NCBI RefSeq assembly: GCF_026914265.1
Contig: NC_069136.1
Coordinates: 23,124,051 to 23,188,050 of the forward strand
Direction of reading: 5' to 3'
Length of the DNA: 64,000 bases
DNA from: Mya arenaria
Taxonomy: Eukaryota; Mollusca; Bivalvia; Myida; Myidae
In this document: positions 11,157-24,659 of the stretch, one piece after another
Layout: each line of letters begins with the position of its first letter
How positions within the stretch are numbered: position 1 is the first letter of the stretch
Notes under the pieces: generated by a model
The model's input: the letters and a program-made list of their open reading frames with translations, nothing else
Databases searched by the model: none
Told to the model about the DNA's origin: nothing
Made by a program: the position numbers and the translations under genes

Positions 11157-14100
11157 ATTATTTTTCTTCTGAGTGTCAACTAATTCATCGTTTCTTCGGA
11201 ATCCCTTGATATATGAAGTGTTGCATTGTTCTAACTTTGCGGTAAACTTCCAGTATAAAAGGTGCAAACATTATACAAGGCTTAATATCAATTGCGACTA
11301 GAAACAAAGAATAACAGCTAGGTTTGTGCCTTTGATGATTTTTTTTATCTGACTCGGCTGCCGAATTTATCGCTTGAGCCGAACTCATGTATTTGTTTTG
11401 TAGATTTAACTCTGTGGATTTATACTACTGTCCACTTTTGAACTAAGGGAATTCAGGAGCACAGAGATATGTGTTTGATGACGAGGAACTGAAAAGTGAC
11501 GACAGTGGTCATGAATGTTCAGAATATTCAGAGTTGCAAACAAAAAAGGTCGGGGGAAAAACCAAGTTAAGCCTAAACTATGGGTCAACAACAGAAATCC
11601 GGAACGATGTCCTGTAAAAACGTTCAAAATATATGATAAAAACCGCCAGTCTGCTACGCTGATCCAGATCATCCATTACATTGCAGCAACAACAGTTGTC
11701 AGCCCTAAATAGAGTTATTTAATAACAAACGGTTATCTATCCGTGAATACTAGAAATCCAAGTTTAACTGTATGCATACCACTTCAGATAATTTCGCATC
11801 TATAGATGACGTAAAATACAACACAGCTTATTTGAAGATCGGAATCAAATAGCTTTAAAATGACAAAGCACATGGAACCTATTCTGATGTATGGAAATTG
11901 TCTGCATTCGGCGTAGTTTTAAATCCACTATTTTTAATTAATGTTTTCATGTTGTATGTGCAATGTAGTATATACTCATCATGTATTATCCGATTAGGGA
12001 AATGGTGGCGAAAACTTGCATCTTCATGTTTAGACATTGCCAGTATAGTGAAGCCGTACGCTTTCCTATTTCAGACGTTATATGAGATAAGTTTTCTCAA
12101 AACAAAATGAAATAAGGTTGACTTTATGCAGAACAACTATCATGTCCACATCGTCAGCGTGATGATTGTGTCATAATACTTTTCTACTAATCACTTAATG
12201 AAGGTACAAACACATCCCAGAGCACTTTTATTAGGAAGAAATAAAAGAAACCACACAACTAAAATAAACAAAAATATGGTACATATACGATCTGTTACTT
12301 ATTATCTTTGACTAAGAATGCAAAATATTAACACTGTGATAAGAATATTCATAGCGCGCATGTCAATGAGACTACTATCCCCAGTACATATAAAGGATAT
12401 ACTTCGTACAGTATCTGCGTCAAAATATTTACACTCAGTACATTACCACGAGTTATTCTCAGATAATACTAAAAGTTCGGAATTTTGTTATTTCGCATTT
12501 ACAAGTCAGATTATTAAAGCCATTTTGTTAAAACCTGCCTTTGCACGTGAACTATTTTCTTCAATCATTTGTTTCAATCATACGACAAAGTGGTCTAAAC
12601 AAACGTATGTATAAGAGCGAACCATATAAGCTCTGCGACACCGATAGAACATAAGCCGGCACGTTTCATAAGTATGGAGAATGGCTGTTGATGTGGACAT
12701 CATTTATTGTATTTTATAACTGTTTGAGAATACCGAATTGCTTCTGGGGTTGAATTGTGCAGCTCATGGCAGCTCATGGCAATAATTGCAGAAGGTAGGG
12801 TGTTCCTGGAAGGAAATTAATGGCTATATAATTTGACGTTTTTGTTGAAATATTATGAAGGTGGAGATAAAATTATTATACTTTTCATATTTATGTGTAC
12901 ATTTAAGTAGCCAATGTACAGGTATACGACTTATTGCAATTCCCTTTTAACCGACCTTTGCCTAGAATTGCCCTGAGAGTAATATGACCACCGGCATATG
13001 AATGCGCTGGACAAAGAAACAACTACAGACATGTCCTATTTTTTGTTTCCGCCGTATGCTTTTCTCCCTCTATCTCGGATGATTAAATGACATACTTTGT
13101 TATCACATTTAAATAGGATTGAGTATACACTATGTCGTCTGAAATGTTAAAACGTTTTACAACAATTGTAGACTGACGCACGTTTATACCAGAAGGGTTC
13201 ATATTTTAATTTGATATAATTCAGAGAAGCAAAGACTACGAATAACGTTCATGGAACATGGTAATAATAGGTTGCTTTTCGTATTTAAAATGATAATATT
13301 TTTGTATTTGACCTAGTAATCTACTTGAATATGTGACTTTGTCCATAACTTGACACAAATTGTAGTCAGACTCACTTACCAAATTTCATAAAATTGTTTA
13401 GAAAAATATGCTTCTAGACGACGGATAAAATACTTTCGTTGTGCTCATGTGAACAAAAACTATATATAAGAAAAATAAACTGTCATAAATGAATAGATTC
13501 AAAACAGTTTCTAGATATATTGCAACATATTTTGGTGTCTATTATTTAATAGGTCAAGGGATTCCTGACATAAATGCCAAGCAAAGTTTATTGTTTATAA
13601 CAGGAATGTTTAACGATACATGACACACACCTATACTGAGTAGAAAAGTGCTGTGGGGTCAAGGAACACAACTCTGGACTAACTGCATATTGCCTATGTA
13701 TTTTATTATGCTGCAAACTAAGCATTTACAAATTGTGATTATTCAGATCTTGGATAAAACTATTTATTGTTTTCTAACGCACTCGTGTGTTGCAAGGCAA
13801 ATGATCGTAATACAATCAAAGGTTGTGGCTGAAAATCAGAATACTATTCATCAAATGTAAAAGACTCATTTGAATGAGAAATAATGTATGGCAGACGATT
13901 GCACAACAAAATACAAACTTATAAGCTGTAAACGCATGTGATGGAAATGTGTAAAGCGAATTATATTTGCATATATATTTGCGAAAAAAGACGCATTTTG
14001 ATATATAAAACAAGAAGTATTGACATTTTATGAACGATTTGTTATAACATTATGAAACACACGTTAACGAATCGTTTTCAGTTTTTATAAAACATCCTTA

Positions 14101-15560
14101 ACATGTTAACACTATCAATCTTTATTCGTAGATCATCTCCTAAGCATTTGTTGAAATAGGTAAATGTTTTCTTTTCAAAACTGTAAAATTTCACTTATTT
14201 TAGAAACCTTCAAGAAAATAACAAAGTTGAAATAAATATCCTCTTAACGAGATTTTTAAGTATGTTTACATGGGTATAAAATATCTTGAAATAATTACAA
14301 TACATGTTAGTGTTAATCATTTTACAAAGGGCAGTAATGTCAGGTGCGTACAAGTTTCTTGGTTCATTGATTTGGGTGGAAAACGTCCTTGATTACTGCC
14401 CTTGTTTACTGAACGAGTCGTTCTACATTGTGTTTAAATTGAGCCGGTGGGAATTTTGCATAACATAAATTAGTTAAATTTGTATATCTGGAGTAATTTC
14501 CTCTCTCACTTTGAATTTTTTTTTTAACTTTGCTTCTACGACAGTTTCATTTTAAGCCTTAGCAGGTTGTTATGGTTTATATGGTTAAATTTGTTGAGTG
14601 AGTTCTCGATTAATTACTGGATTCATTATTGTGAAGTCCCAAAGGATTCGTGTATGGTTTTTCGTTTGTCCATTCGTTTTGGTTTGACGTTTGCTGCTAC
14701 AAAAGCAACAATGTATGGGCTGGGGATCGTGCTTTGTCCCAGTGTTTTCTTGTTCATTTTAAATCGTTTTGGAATCATCAAACATTAGATATAACCTCTC
14801 CCTCTTTGCATATGGAAGGCATGATAAATGTACCAATTATATATGTCAACATGAGCACTTCATTCCTTAACGATAGTTTGTGTTAATCAATTTAATATAA
14901 TTTCTGTATAAAGTGCATCCCATCGAAATCGCGTGTTTTTGTTCGAGACTCCTCTCCTATCATGGGGCGCAACAGTACTACCTGGCAGGGCATATTTACT
15001 TCGGAACTTATTCTTTGAATGAAATCGTAGCAAAATTCTAGGCAACCAGTCAAAAAATGCAGACGTCGAAAGCTGCCGTAATTCAGATAAAACAAAATGT
15101 GCAGGGATAAGTTGATTGATTTTAATCCAGGTTTTGACTTCATGATGGATGGAACATTTGAGAAACTGTAAAATGACCATGTTGACGACTTATTTCGTAA
15201 TTTGGAATCGAAATTTAAAGTCGAGATTAAAGCATCTAACAATTCAACAAAGTAATAAGGCAAGAACTGAAGAAAGAAGGGGACTTGAATAAAGAATAAG
15301 AAGAATTACATGTTCCAAGTTTAGAAGGGATGGAGGAAGACGAAGAAGTCTCACAAGTCAAAGAAAAACACAAAGTGGGCAGTAAAGGTTTTTTGTTTCA
15401 TATCAGTGTAAAAATAGATTTGATTCTCCGACTTTCTGTATAAATCATACTTATTAATTTGTCAATATAGAAAGAAGTGTTAAAGCATAAAATATATTAA
15501 GACTGATAATGAAAATATATACAAAATTCATTTAACAGGGATACGTTATTATAAACAACA
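11157..15560. other. Intergenic stretch, no gene supported
   Basis: Several open frames of 60-120 codons occur (for example 12318-12614 plus and 14892-15263 minus), but none shows a known domain or convincing splice sites. A short direct duplication GCAGCTCATG is at about 12760-12780. Confidence 0.4.
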
Positions 15561-15764
15561 ATTATGATAACATTATTCGCAATAAATTATAAATTTATTA
15601 TTATAATAAAATGAACAAATTATTACAGGAAGGAAATTGGCCAAAATGATACACATCAAGGTACGCTGGGCCACTATACATGCCTTCTGTCTCAGAAGAG
15701 TAATACGGCCAGACTTTAAGGAAGCTCTACTGCAAAGTCGCCCCGTAGCCATCAGACAAATGTG

Positions 15765-16460
15765 CACCATTACAATAGTAGAAAGAACATACGATCTAGT
15801 CTGAACAGACATTTGACTGACCTTGGCCGCAACAAAGACATTGTTTATGACACGTCATTTAAGGCTACATATCGCACACTTGATGAGTTCATGGAAGAAA
15901 AGGGTAAGGCCGGGCTTTCATGACCTATACATCACAAGCCTTTCATTGAGCAAAACGACCTTTCAACCATTTCTAGGTACTTTACCAATGTTCCATTTTC
16001 TCCAATAATTCCTCGATAGCGCGTATGGTCCTAACTTGGGTCTCACGCGGTCTTTAAATTCACCAAGTCTTAGTCTGCTCCTTAAAGATGGAATCGAGTA
16101 TGTCACCCTGAAGCACGACACTCAGCAAAAGAAGTCCGAAGTTGGCTTTACAAGAATGAGGCTCCATCGGACCGCAGAATGTCCTCAACCGGTTGGCCCG
16201 TGAGAGCAGAGCCCAGGGCAGTAAAACCGACAAATCTGCACCGATGTTGTTCAATGGCTGCTTCGATGATGCTATCGCCAGACCTGATGCAAATGACATT
16301 TGGTTCATCATTGCGGCTCTGTCAAGGCGGTTATAATGCAATTTCATGGCAGACATTTGTTAAGCAAGCAAAACATCAGGTTAGTACTCATGGCCGCAGT
16401 CATCCAAGCTATAAACGACAGTGGTTTTGAAGCTCGTCACAAAGTGTTCATGGCCTGGCA
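15765..16460 (+). pseudogene. Decayed Crypton/DUF3504-like tyrosine recombinase
   Basis: The plus strand reads RKNIRSSLNRHLTDLGRNKD, then a T-F-K-A-x-x-R-T-L-D-E-F run and KPFIEQNDLSTISRYF. Further on, in other frames, come LKDGIEYVTLKHDTQQKKSE and CFDDAIARPDANDIWF. The order I-R-x-x-L-N-R-x-L, then a HKPxIExxDL block, then a YVxLxHxTxxK block resembles recombinase-derived proteins of the Crypton/KCTD1-like type (DUF3504) that are abundant in bivalves. Several stops and frame changes interrupt it and no full catalytic set was found, so it is long dead. The start and end are approximate. The assignment is by pattern memory and could be wrong. Confidence 0.35.
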
Positions 16461-16959
16461 GAGAAATGAGGCGTCCTTAAAGTCATATCCTAGAGCACCC
16501 AGTGTCGTCCAGATGGAATAGCTCAGTTCCACTGGACGTCTTCTCGCGTTCCTTGGCTCTTCTTCCGTGAAAGCTCCCAATTTCTAAACACGTTACACCA
16601 CCCACCGCCACTATCGTTTCAAGTTAATTTCTAAAGAAATGACAATGCGCTTGCTGATTTGTCCAAAACCGTATTACAGCATGCACTAAAGGCTCAGCCA
16701 AGACTTGAAATGGTTGGCTTCTGCCTCCGATATTTTTGTCAAACGCATGATCCCTTAAATATTTATGAAAAACATATAGTATATTGACATTTCGTTATAC
16801 ATGTATGTGAAATGTGAACTTTTTCGTCAGATATTCCGCATTTGATTAATCTTATTAGGGCATAATTCGTATGTTTTATGTTATTAACATTTATTGATAA
16901 CAAATGTCATACAAATCATATCATATGTATCTCGGCAATTGAAGCCATTTTTTAACTCT

Positions 16960-17640
<681 letters not shown>

Positions 17641-17645
17641 ATAAC

Positions 17646-20600
17646 GGGACGCAGCAAGGAGCAACTTTATTTCTTACTCTGGAATGTGCAAGGATTAGTA
17701 ACAAAATTATGTGATAATGACTTTTTAAATTTTCTTAACAACTTTGATGTATTACTGTTAGGTGAAACGTGGCATTCAAGATACGTTAATATTGATTTAG
17801 AAAATTTTGAAAACTTCTCATGTCCGAGACCAAAATTTAATAAGAAAGCTAAGCGTTCGAGTGGTGGTCTTGTAATATATTACAACAAAAAGTTTTCGGG
17901 TCACATTGAACTAGTTGATTCGAATGAACTAGGTTGTATTTGCATTAAGGTGAAACAATCTTTTACTGGTACTGAAAATGATTTATATTTTATCCATTGC
18001 TATATTCCGCCTGAGGAATCGGGTGTGTATAAAATCAGAAACTCACCATTATTTGAATTTGACTTTTTTGATTATATTTCTAATCTTATCTGAAGTTTTA
18101 AGCAGGTTGGTGACGTCAATGTGACCGGGGATCTTAATGCACGTGTTGGTCAAAGATCAGATTTTGTGGACAATATTGATCTGCAGCGATTTGTCAATTT
18201 ACCTTTAGATGATTTTGACGTTAACACTTTACCGCTACGTAATACATGCGATAATAGGTCTAATTCATTCGGTAATAAATTGTTGACATTATGTAAAGAA
18301 TGTAGTGTCTGTATTGACCCAGGTTTATTCACCTGTTATAATATGTGTAGAAACAGAGTTGGTGCTAGCGTTGTAGACTATGTATTAGCTGATTACGAGT
18401 CATTTTCATTATTTGACAATATGCTGGTACATGATCTATCCGATTTTTCGGATCATTGCCCGGTTGAATTCAACTTGTCTTTCAATAAAATAGTGTGTCC
18501 AAAGGAGCTTGAAACTGTTGACAGATTAATCTGGGGTAAAAACAAGCAAACTGATTTGAATGAGAAATTAATTGAAAATACGGATTGTTTTGATAGCATT
18601 GTCCACTCATTATTAAATAACGAAATAGATTTAAACTCATGCATAGATAAATTGTCAGATGCTATTTATGACATTTCTCATCAAATACATGGTAAGACCT
18701 TTACAGTAAAGAGAAAAGCACCACCCAGAAAGAAATCTAGCTGGTTTAATAATGACTGTAAAACAGCTAAAGATAATTTTTATCGTTGTTACTGTCTACA
18801 AATCAAATTGAAGCAAATCGCCTATTATTTTTTACAGTCTAGAAATGAATATTGCCGCGCTAAAGGTAAAGCTAAAAATACGTACTATAGAAAAGAAAGG
18901 AACGCTTTACGGTCCCTTAGTAAGTCGAACTCTCGCAAGTTTTGGAAGTATATTAAGAAATACAAACAAAATAATCCAAATGTTAACAACGTTGATGTAA
19001 ACGATTTTGTAAATCATTTCAAAAATATGTCTTTTTCGCCCAATGATAATAACTTTAGAGACTATACTAGCAATGGTAACGATGATGATGTAAATATTGA
19101 TTGTCTTGATGGTACGATTACTGTTGATGAAATAGTTAAAACAATTTCATCCAAGTCAAGGCACAAAAGCTCTGATCTATCTGGAAATGTTGCAGATTTT
19201 TTTATTGACTCCAAAGATTTTATATCGCCATATCTTGCCCATATTTTTAACTATATTTTTTGATAGAGGGGTATACCCAGATGCATGGACTAAAGGTGTT
19301 ATTGTTCCAATTTATAAAAAAGGTGATAAAAATAATCCGTCTAACTATCGTGGCATAACACTTGTAAATATTATAGCTAAAATATTCTCTTTAACGTTAC
19401 GCAATCGTATAAATAAGTGGTGCGAAAGTGAAAATAAATGTGATGATGCTCAATTTGGATTTAGAGACAATCGTAGTACCGTTGATTGTATTTTTATTCT
19501 TCATACTGTTATACAAAACGTATTAGCAAACAAAATGAAACTATATTGTGCCTTTATTGACTACGAAAAGGCATTTGCCACTGTCATTCACGATGCTCTG
19601 TGGATAAAATTAGTCCAATCTGGTATAAGCAGCAAAATGTTAAATATCCTAAAATCAATATACCGAAATGTGAAATCTTATGTGAAAGATATTGACAACA
19701 TGTCATATTCAACTTTCTTTGATGTATCCTTAGGGGTGAAACAAGGAGAGCCCCTTTCCCTACTGTTATTTATTCTTTTTATCAACGATATTCGAGAGAG
19801 TTTAGATTTAGACAACCTCACTCGTAACGATATTGATAGGTTGTCATTATATATGTTATTATTTGCTGACGATATTGCCTTATTTACTACCGATCCTCGT
19901 AGCCTCCAATTACAACTTAATTGTATAAACAATTATTCAACGTAAATGGGGATTAAAAATTAATGTTCATAAAACAAAGGTATGCATTTTTCAAAAGAAA
20001 AAGACAAGGGCTAATTTTGTATGGTCATTTATCATCCAGAACATAGAAATAGTTGACCGCTTTACATATCTGGGTATTAAATTTAACTACAATGGTACTT
20101 TAAATGATGCTGTTAAAATGCTTAATGAACAGGCCTTAAAGGCATATAATAATCTTTTATCTATATTTAGCAGAGTGAAGCTAGATGTTAAGACGAAATT
20201 ATTACTATTTGATTCTTTATTTGTGCCTATTATCACGTAAGGTTATGAAGTCTGGGGAATCTATAGTTTTACTGAGGTTGACAAGCTACATCTTAAGTTC
20301 TGTAAACACATTTTGGGTGTCCGACAACAGACCTCCAACGCGGCTGTTCTGGGTGAGCTTGGCCGTTTCCCACTATCTGTTTTATGTAAAGAGAGAGCTC
20401 TTAAATTCTGGTGTAAGGTTATGAATTCCCCAAACTCTATTATAAGATCTGTGTATGATACGAATATTAGAGACATTGTATTCGTACATATGAATACTAA
20501 ACTAAGTTGGGTTAAAGCTGTTGAACATCTACTTAATGAACTTGGGTTTAATTATATTTTCTCAAATTTTAACTACGAAAGAAATTATTTCCCATTGCTC

Positions 20601-21059
20601 AAACAAAGGCTACGTGATCAGTATGTTCAATCATGGTTCGATATTGTGAATTCACAGAGCAAATTAGAATATTATGTTAGGTTTAAAAAAGAATTTAAAT
20701 TTGAAAAATATATCGATACCATCGACAAAGAAAATCATCGAATTGCTTTATCCAGATTCAGACTGAGTGCCCATTCCTTAGAGATTGAAACTGGAATACA
20801 CAATAACATTATTAGAGAAGATAGAAAATGTAAACTATGTATTATCAATATGGTTGAATCAAAATATCACTTTTTATGTATTTGTCCTTTATATATGGAC
20901 CTTAGAAACAAATATAACATAAACAGATCGTTGAACACGATTGAAAAATTTGCATTTACCTTATCTAGTAATAATTCAAGGACTATCAGGAACCTAGCGA
21001 AATTTGTTTTTTTTGCCATGTCCAAACGAAACGATGTACTTGCTACCGGTGTCTCTTGA
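17646..21059 (+). pseudogene. LINE ORF2: endonuclease plus reverse transcriptase, broken
   Basis: The frame is open from the insertion edge with LYFLLWNVQGLVTK and LLLGETWH (endonuclease start). TGDLNARVG follows at 18124, and SDHCPVEF at about 18450 is the catalytic SDH motif. The reverse transcriptase reads KKGDKNNPSNYRGI (about 19318), an FGFRDNRSTVDC block, DYEKAF, GVKQGEPLS and FADDIALF (19862). The C-terminus has TYLGIKFNYNGT, RQQTSNAAVLGELGRFPL and a CKLC...H...C cluster near 20830-20890, and ends at the stop before 21060. Four lesions are visible: an in-frame TGA at 18091, an extra T in the T run near 19258, an extra T at about 19946 and a TAA at about 20238. It is therefore inactive as it stands. 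Confidence 0.88.
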
Positions 21060-21306
21060 TTTGTTTAGATGTTACATACAGTAGCATTTTGATTGTATTA
21101 ATATATGTATGTATCTTATATGTGTGATTGTGAGCATGTGTGAGTAACCATGTGTAGCCTAAAATTATAGTTATCAAATACTTATATGTTTGTATGCTGT
21201 TAATTTTCTCATTTCTTTTTTTTGTGGCCATCTATGTGATATTTGATGTTAATTTTGGCCAAAAGCATGTATTTGCTGATATTGCCAATAAACTGAAACT
21301 GAAACT
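17646..21306 (+). mobile_element. 5'-truncated non-LTR retrotransposon (LINE)
   Basis: The insertion is bounded by GATAAC on both sides (17640-17645 and 21307-21312), a short target duplication. It begins inside the endonuclease region, has no ORF1, and ends in AATAAACTGAAACTGAAACTG-type tail repeats instead of a long polyA. It encodes an APE-type endonuclease, a reverse transcriptase and a C-terminal Cys/His cluster. The undisrupted paralogous site lies at about 22345-22380. The clade was not fixed; the layout suits the CR1/L2/Jockey-like groups. Confidence 0.9.
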
Positions 21307-21475
21307 GATAACCTGAATGAATCACCAATTGTCGTTATAAATAGAACATGCTTTCATAGCGTGCAACTATTCATACTTATATCGGTTTATTATTTCATTC
21401 AACAGCCTTGACACAAATACTCAAAATAAATACAAGTAATTTTTACGATAGCAGTCTATTCTAGCTGGTAATCCC
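21307..21475. repeat. Right part of duplicated segment A
   Basis: Sequence after the LINE (ACCTGAATGAATCACCAATT, AAATAGAACATGC, ACACAAATACTCAAAATAAA, TCTATTCTAGCTG) matches 22366-22536 of copy B in order, which confirms that the LINE interrupted a pre-existing segment. Confidence 0.7.
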
Positions 21476-21889
21476 ATGCATGTTATAAATGTATTAATAA
21501 TATAATTGAAAAAATGCACTAGTACAAGCTAGGAGGCGTTTGATAAAGTACAATATGTTTTTACCATAATTAATATGGACCGCATCAAACTCTATTTATA
21601 CCAATTAATATACATTTCCAACAAAATTTGTTTTTATGTAAAAATCCGCAAATATAAACTATCATTATAACAATTGTTTCATTTTAAATACTATCGTCGT
21701 GCAATTCGAGACATCTAAGAAATTAACCGTGACACTTGAACTACTTATCCTTCAATTGTGTGTACATGTTTATATCATACCTTTCCATTTCTTCCATTTC
21801 GTAACTAAATTGACACTTAAGTAATTGTATGTATAAACATCAACTAGCATCTATTTTGCAATGGGGTGTACACTAAAACAATCGCCATT

Positions 21890-22536
21890 AATTCATAATC
21901 TGCAATGCTAACTTATTGATAATGATTTTGTCATGTCTGCCAAGTTTAAATCGATAACATTACAATTACAATTTAAGCAAATATATCCATACCATCAACA
22001 CGTTTTATAAAGATTGTCTAAGTGGTATTTGTATACGTTAGTAAAATTTATCATTGTATTGATTGAAATCAAACTTAGTGTATATTATTGGCGTTTATAA
22101 ATGAAATATTACTTCAAAATTTGCGTCGGGTATATATTGTATTTTGGTGAATATATTTGTACTTATTTATGATTACTATTTCGCTTTCTATGATATTTGA
22201 ACAGCGTGTTTTCATTACTTCATTCAGATGCAAATCGAAATATAGAATTAATATATACGTCCTCTTGCGTCTGCAAGAGGACACTTTTGAAGAAAAACCC
22301 GTACTGTTTCTATACCAAAAAAAAATCAAAACATATTGCGACATGGAATTACCTGTTTACGTAACTAACCTGAATGATCACCAATCGGAGGATGTGCTTG
22401 TTTGTCGATAAAATAGAACATGCGTTTATGTCGTGCCTATTTATGCTTAAATGGGTCAATTATTTTTTTCAACAGCTTTGACACAAACACTTAAAATAAA
22501 TACGCGTATATTTTACAATGGTAGTCTATTCTAGCT
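21890..22536. repeat. Duplicated segment B, LINE-free copy
   Basis: This copy runs from about TTATTGATAATG to TCTATTCTAGCTG without the LINE or the TC/TA array. Its 22136-22222 block is the reverse complement of 17401-17487, so an inversion separates the two copies. At 22259-22282 it contains a perfect hairpin, GTCCTCTTGC with a 4-nt loop and GCAAGAGGAC. Confidence 0.7.
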
Positions 22537-22628
22537 GCTCGGGCACGCTGCGTTGCCGGTAGCTCGGCAAGCCTCGTTACCGGCTTACGCGCGTGCCCTC
22601 GGGTCGGATTTTTCTACCCGTACCGGAA
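22537..22628. repeat. Palindromic block, copy 1 (left arm cut)
   Basis: GGGCACGC ... GCCGGT ... TTACCGGC ... GCGTGCCC form nested inverted arms. The outer right arm (GGGTCGGATTTTTC ... ACCGGAA) is present, but its left partner is replaced by the end of duplicated segment B. Compare the full copy at 23115-23232. Confidence 0.65.
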
Positions 22629-22800
22629 ACACATGCTATATATTTATGATCTTAAATGAGTCAAATGACCGGCATTCCAAATCCGGGACGGGATACAGAT
22701 GTATCTTTCATGGGTCAAATGACCAGCAATAGAGGTCCGGCATAAGAGACCGATGTTTCTTGCATACCGGACTTGTGTTTCCGGTCATGTGACCAGTGCT
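22629..22800. repeat. Decayed ~57-bp minisatellite, block 1
   Basis: Imperfect units share GTCAAATGACC, GGTCCGG and ACAGATGTATCTTTCATG. The block follows palindrome copy 1 in the same order as block 2 follows copy 2, so palindrome and array move or duplicate together. Confidence 0.65.
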
Positions 22801-23114
22801 GGAAAATCTCGTCTTACACCCCACATGTACGATGAGTTACGCGCAACAACGAGCCACTTCTTATCTCTTATTGTATGGTTTATGAAAAGTATATTGTGCA
22901 ATTTCATTAAAGCGCAATCAAAAATATAAGTATGCAATACTTTTAACTAAAATTGAAAATCATGACAATAGAGATATAAAATTACTGTGCTTTATGACGT
23001 CAGTAAACAACGTCGCACCGGCTTGTTGGTGGAATGTATAATAGTGCGTTTTCTACGTCAATTTTTCCACAAATTCATAATTTTAAGTATGTAAGGAAAA
23101 ATATCAATCATGTT

Positions 23115-23232
23115 TTCCGGTCCGGATCGAAAAATCCGACCCTCTGGCACGCTGCGTGGCCGGTAACTCGGCAAACCTCGTAACCGGCTTACGCGCGTGC
23201 CCTCGGGTCGATTTTTTTTATCTGTACCGGAA
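23115..23232. repeat. 118-bp imperfect palindrome, full copy
   Basis: The outer arms TTCCGG...GGATCGAAAAATCCGACCC and GGGTCGATTTTTTTTA...CCGGAA enclose GGCACGC/GCGTGCC and GCCGGTAAC/GTAACCGGC inner arms around a 12-nt centre. Its GC content is far above that of the surroundings. It could be the end of a transposon or a foldback element. Confidence 0.65.
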
Positions 23233-23690
23233 ACACATGTTATATACTTATAATCTTTCATGGGGCAAATGACCGACAATTCAGGTCCGGGATAAGAGAC
23301 AGATGTATCTTTCATTGGTCAAATGACCGGCAGTCTAGGTCCGGGATGGGAGACCGATTTATCTTAAATGAGTCAAAAAAGCTGCAATCCAGGTCCGGAA
23401 TGGACACAGATGTATCCTTCATGGGTCAAACGACTGTAAATTCAGGTCCGTGAAGTTGAACAGGTGGTTTAAATGCCTGTTAATCCAGGTCCCTGAAGGA
23501 AGACAGATGCATCGGTCAAATGCCCAGAAATCTAGGCCCGGGAGGGATACAGGTGTATTTTCCATGGGTCAAATAACCGAAATGCCATGTCCGGAGAGTT
23601 GACAGATGTTTATTTCATTGGCGGATTAAACAGATATCCTGGTGTGGCGTGGGAGACAAGTTTACCTTGCATGGATCAACTAAGTACCAA
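23233..23690. repeat. Decayed ~57-bp minisatellite, block 2
   Basis: About seven units share the TTTCATGGGTCAAATGACCG / CAGGTCCGGGA / GAGACAGATGTATC frame, with growing divergence to the right until it fades near 23690. Confidence 0.7.
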
Positions 23691-24578
23691 GACGCACTTG
23701 TCAGCAAATTTAACCCAAGGGCCTAATTGGAGACAGCATTAGGTTTAACAATAATGTCATCATATGTATAAATAAATAGTTTGTGTTTAACTATAATTAT
23801 AATCATATCGTGATGATTTATGTTTACATGATATATTGTTTAATAACATTTTCACTGACATTTAATTATATATCGAGAATAATGGACAATAGTACTAAGA
23901 GTTTTTTCTGATTTGTTGATCTCCATTCGCACGTAGATACTCAATTACGTTCCTCGTTTCGATTCCGTGAATCGTTTATCATTTTCATTTTCAGAAAACC
24001 CATTCAAGTTTGTTTACTGACATTCAATAGATCTTGGCACGTTAAATGTGTCAATGAGTGTCCCAGCTTATATGTTAAACGCAATACCCACCTGATACAC
24101 CTGTACTCAAACGTTCCGATTCATCTATTTTGATCGATAATCGTTTAGCAAATGATTTATTTTTATTTTTATGTCCTTCGTATAATAAGATGATATAAAG
24201 TTTAACACAAAGAAAAAACTGTTTATATATGACCAAGACTTTTTAATGTTATTAAATGAAGGACAGTAAAGTAAGAAAGAACACATAAATAATAAATTTG
24301 GTAGTATTAGTTAACTATTTACTAGTCTTTAGCAAACCAAGGTGCTGATTGGCAGATTGAAGATCCACACTTCGTATCCGGATTTATCTGACTTCTGTAT
24401 GAGTGAATTTATGTCTGGCATTTACTGTATGCATTCGTCGCAGTTAAGATCCAAATTAAAATTTGTGGCATAAAATTATTTTGATTTTTCAATGTCAAGG
24501 CTGAAAAAACAACCTCCTTATTACGAAGCGTGGTTAGTAATTAAGGAATGATTTGCGGGGTTGATGTCATTATCGGGG
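23691..24578. other. AT-rich stretch, nothing recognised
   Basis: No exon, repeat or RNA gene could be supported here. Confidence 0.4.
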
Positions 24579-24659
24579 TATGAACGCAATTGGGTTGGTC
24601 AATGTGTGTGGAGTCCGAAGGACTCCACGCGTACATTGACCAACCCAATTGCGTTCATA
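24579..24659. repeat. Near-perfect 81-nt hairpin
   Basis: The 27-nt arms at 24579-24605 and 24633-24659 (TATGAACGCAATTGGGTTGG... and its complement) match without a mismatch. Inside them TGGAGTCC and GGACTCCA close on a GAA loop. Perfect arms in such diverged surroundings mean a young or constrained structure. It is probably the tip of a foldback element, or an RNA hairpin if transcribed. Confidence 0.85.

Noticed and set aside
12318-12614. 98-codon plus-strand frame
   Set aside because: AT-driven composition, no motif and no exon context; chance is sufficient.
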